A DNA stretch of 64,000 bases from contig NZ_RZHG01000008.1 of NCBI RefSeq assembly GCF_003989795.1, positions 62,001 to 126,000 on the forward strand, given 5' to 3'. This document shows positions 62,332 to 64,000 of this stretch, one piece after another. A program made the position numbers and the translations under genes. The stretch is from Vreelandella andesensis. Its GTDB lineage: Bacteria; Pseudomonadota; Gammaproteobacteria; Pseudomonadales; Halomonadaceae. The notes below the pieces were generated by a model. It saw only the letters and a list, made by a program, of their open reading frames with translations, was not told the origin of the DNA and made no database searches. The number at the start of each line of letters is the position of its first letter. Positions within the stretch are counted from its first letter, which is position 1.

Positions 62332-63390
62332 ATGAGCAAAAACCCCACAACGCGTATCCCTAGCGGCGAAAAGTTCCGCAACGAGCATGGCATGTCGGTC
62401 ATTAAAGACGGCATGAAGCAGCGTAAAACACTGCCAGACGAGGCGCCTCCTAGTCTTGATCGTAAACCCAAATGGTTGCGCGCGCAGATCCCAGGAGGCG
62501 ACCGCTTTGAGGCCGTCAAAAAAAATGTCTCTACGCACCGTCTCAGCACTGTTTGCGCAGAATCGCACTGCCCTAACATGGGTGAATGTTGGAGTAATGG
62601 CACTGCCACCATCATGTTGATGGGGTCTGTTTGCACTCGTGCATGTCGGTTCTGTGCAGTGGACACAGGCAATCCAAAAGGATGGCTGGATCACGATGAA
62701 CCGGAAAACACTGCAAAATCGGTCGAATTGATGGGGCTGAGATACATCGTACTGACTTCGGTTGACCGTGATGATCTCGACGACGGCGGTGCCACTCACT
62801 ATGCCAACTGTATCAAAGCTATCAAATCCCGGACGCCAGAAGTGGTTGTCGAAGCACTAACGCCTGATTTTGACGCTGATAAAGCTGCCATTGAGCGAGT
62901 AGTCGACTCAGGCTTAGAAGTGTTTGCACAAAACGTTGAGACTGTAGAGCGCCTGACAAGCAAGGTGCGCGACCCGCGTGCCGGTTATCGTAAAACGCTA
63001 GACGTCTTGGCCCATGCAAAACGGTATCGTCCGGACATTATTACCAAGACAAGCCTGATGCTTGGTTTAGGTGAAACAGAGGAAGAGATTCTTAAAACTT
63101 TCGATGATCTGAGAGAGATTGGCGTTGATATTGTGACACTTGGTCAATATTTGCGTCCAACCAAAAACCATCTAGCAGTAGAGCGCTGGGTCACTCCTGA
63201 AGAATTTGACCGCTATCGCCTACTTGGCCTTGAAAAAGGCTTTATCGAAGTACCTTCCGGGCCGCTGGTTCGCTCTAGCTATCGCGCAGATCGCGTCTTT
63301 GAGAAAAACAACCTCGGTCTCGCTTCACCCGCTGCGGTGCCTGGTCAAGAGCCCGACACTAATCGCATTCCTGCGTTTAACGTCGGATAA
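62332..63390 (+). CDS. lipA: Lipoyl synthase
   Basis: Radical-SAM enzyme inserting two sulfurs into octanoyl groups on lipoyl domains. ATG 62332 (GAGAGG 9 nt upstream) gives 352 residues. Auxiliary cluster cysteines Cys75, Cys80 and Cys86 ([12 protein letters not shown]); radical-SAM CxxxCxxC at Cys101, Cys105 and Cys108 (CTRACRFC). The C-terminal RSSYRAD supplies the conserved serine ligand. It lies convergent to lipB. Confidence 0.97.
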   Translation: MSKNPTTRIPSGEKFRNEHGMSVIKDGMKQRKTLPDEAPPSLDRKPKWLRAQIPGGDRFEAVKKNVSTHRLSTVCAESHCPNMGECWSNGTATIMLMGSVCTRACRFCAVDTGNPKGWLDHDEPENTAKSVELMGLRYIVLTSVDRDDLDDGGATHYANCIKAIKSRTPEVVVEALTPDFDADKAAIERVVDSGLEVFAQNVETVERLTSKVRDPRAGYRKTLDVLAHAKRYRPDIITKTSLMLGLGETEEEILKTFDDLREIGVDIVTLGQYLRPTKNHLAVERWVTPEEFDRYRLLGLEKGFIEVPSGPLVRSSYRADRVFEKNNLGLASPAAVPGQEPDTNRIPAFNVG

Positions 63391-63414
63391 AACGATAAAC
63401 CAACTACCTGCACG

Positions 63415-63444
63415 CAATTGACATAGCTTACAATTGACACAGCT
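63415..63444. repeat. 14-bp direct repeats in the lipA-lipB spacer
   Basis: CAATTGACAYAGCT occurs at 63415-63428 and 63431-63444. These are nested within longer arms CCTGCACGCAAT (63407-63418) and ATTGCGTGTAGG (63465-63476) that can pair with one mismatch. Confidence 0.6.
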
Positions 63445-63490
63445 AGTTCAGTACTAACAAGTGCATTGCGTGTAGGAAGCTCATTTTTAT

Positions 63491-64000
63491 TCAACAAACG
63501 TCCGCGTTTACCAATTGGCGACCCAGCCGCTCGGCTAAAGCATATGCGAGCTGTTCGCCCACGCTGTGAACTGTGGGCAATACCACTAAATCAGCTAATC
63601 GCGTTACTTGCATACCCGCGTAGCCACAGGGGTTGATCCGTCCAAAGGGGGATAAGTCACCGTCTACATTGAGTGCAACCCCGTGATAGCTTGCGCCCCG
63701 CCGAATACGTAGCCCGAGCGAAGCAATTTTCGCCTCACCAAGTTGCGTATCAACGTATACACCTGGCGCATCGGGCCTCGCCCTGGCAGAGACACCATAA
63801 AGCGCAAGCACGTCAATCACTGAATTTTCCAGCGCAGTCACCAGCTCACGAACCCCAATATTGCCACGCCGCACATCCAGCAATGGATACAACACAACTT
63901 GGCCTGGGCCATGGTAGGTTACTTGCCCGCCCCGATCCGTTTTCACTACAGGAATATCACCAGGCATTAACAGGTGCTCTGGTTTACCCGCCTGACCTTG
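63491..64000 (-). CDS. lipB: Octanoyl-ACP:protein octanoyltransferase, 5' end cut by window
   Basis: Transfers octanoate from ACP to lipoyl domains, the step before LipA. The frame stays open to the window edge: reading [11 protein letters not shown] before MPGDIPVV matches the family, so the Met at 63967 is internal. 169 C-terminal residues are seen of about 210. Landmarks: [13 protein letters not shown], the catalytic Lys in [21 protein letters not shown] and the catalytic Cys in [12 protein letters not shown]. Confidence 0.95.
   Translation of the reverse strand, partial: QGQAGKPEHLLMPGDIPVVKTDRGGQVTYHGPGQVVLYPLLDVRRGNIGVRELVTALENSVIDVLALYGVSARARPDAPGVYVDTQLGEAKIASLGLRIRRGASYHGVALNVDGDLSPFGRINPCGYAGMQVTRLADLVVLPTVHSVGEQLAYALAERLGRQLVNADVC

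Overview
The window reads as one continuous piece of a gammaproteobacterial core chromosome, most likely from the Halomonadaceae (Halomonas/Vreelandella). That assignment is inference from three things: gene order shared with Pseudomonas and its relatives, a complete Na+-translocating NQR operon, and many acidic, Asp/Glu-rich proteins. I see no rRNA, tRNA, prophage, insertion sequence, CRISPR array or other obvious mobile island. About 53 protein genes are supported. Many starts have been moved downstream of the longest open frame, on the basis of Shine-Dalgarno (SD) spacing or family alignment.

Layout. 1-2.3 kb: tail of purM, purN, then dcd and apbC on the other strand. 2.4-4.6 kb: a membrane-anchored coiled-coil protein and cobA (siroheme/cobalamin SUMT). 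4.9-9.1 kb: a diguanylate cyclase, phhB plus an aromatic aminotransferase, and an NCS2-type permease. 9.1-11.9 kb: a MATE exporter and the yceI/cytochrome b561 pair. 12-29 kb: a long minus-strand biosynthetic block, leuCDB-asd-fimV-truA-trpF-trpBA-accD-folC-SPOR protein-cvpA-purF-metZ, with a divergent LysR regulator beside leuC. 30-32 kb: a poorly coding stretch, an unrecognised multi-pass membrane protein and a YbeL-type zinc-ribbon protein. 32.6-36.8 kb: leuS-lptE-holA, tightly overlapped. 36.9-38.3 kb: a PA2779/PA2778-like pair (small exported protein and C39-like lipoprotein peptidase). 38.4-48 kb: sthA, nqrM, nqrABCDEF and a long-form gap. 48-54.3 kb: mfd, then an envelope cluster of L,D-transpeptidase, OprI/Lpp-like lipoprotein and a second L,D-transpeptidase. 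54.4-58 kb: two small helical proteins behind topA. 58.3-64 kb: a DUF3141 (PHA-synthase-like) protein, a divergent LysR regulator, lipA and a lipB cut by the window edge.

How the genes work together. The minus-strand block joins leucine, Asp-family (asd, metZ), tryptophan, purine, folate and fatty-acid (accD) synthesis. NQR, NqrM and SthA handle Na+ pumping and pyridine-nucleotide balance. The two L,D-transpeptidases flank a Braun-type lipoprotein that could be their substrate. LipA and LipB make the lipoyl cofactor.

No dramatic undescribed system was found. The most interesting leads are: three separate 15-bp tandem-repeat arrays, two of them coding for pentapeptides; the DUF3141 protein with a PhaC-like Cys/Asp/His set and a basic tail; Tat-like signals on LptE and on one L,D-transpeptidase; a FimV that seems to lack its C-terminal domain; an orphan 12-TM-like permease; and several perfect palindromes in promoter regions.
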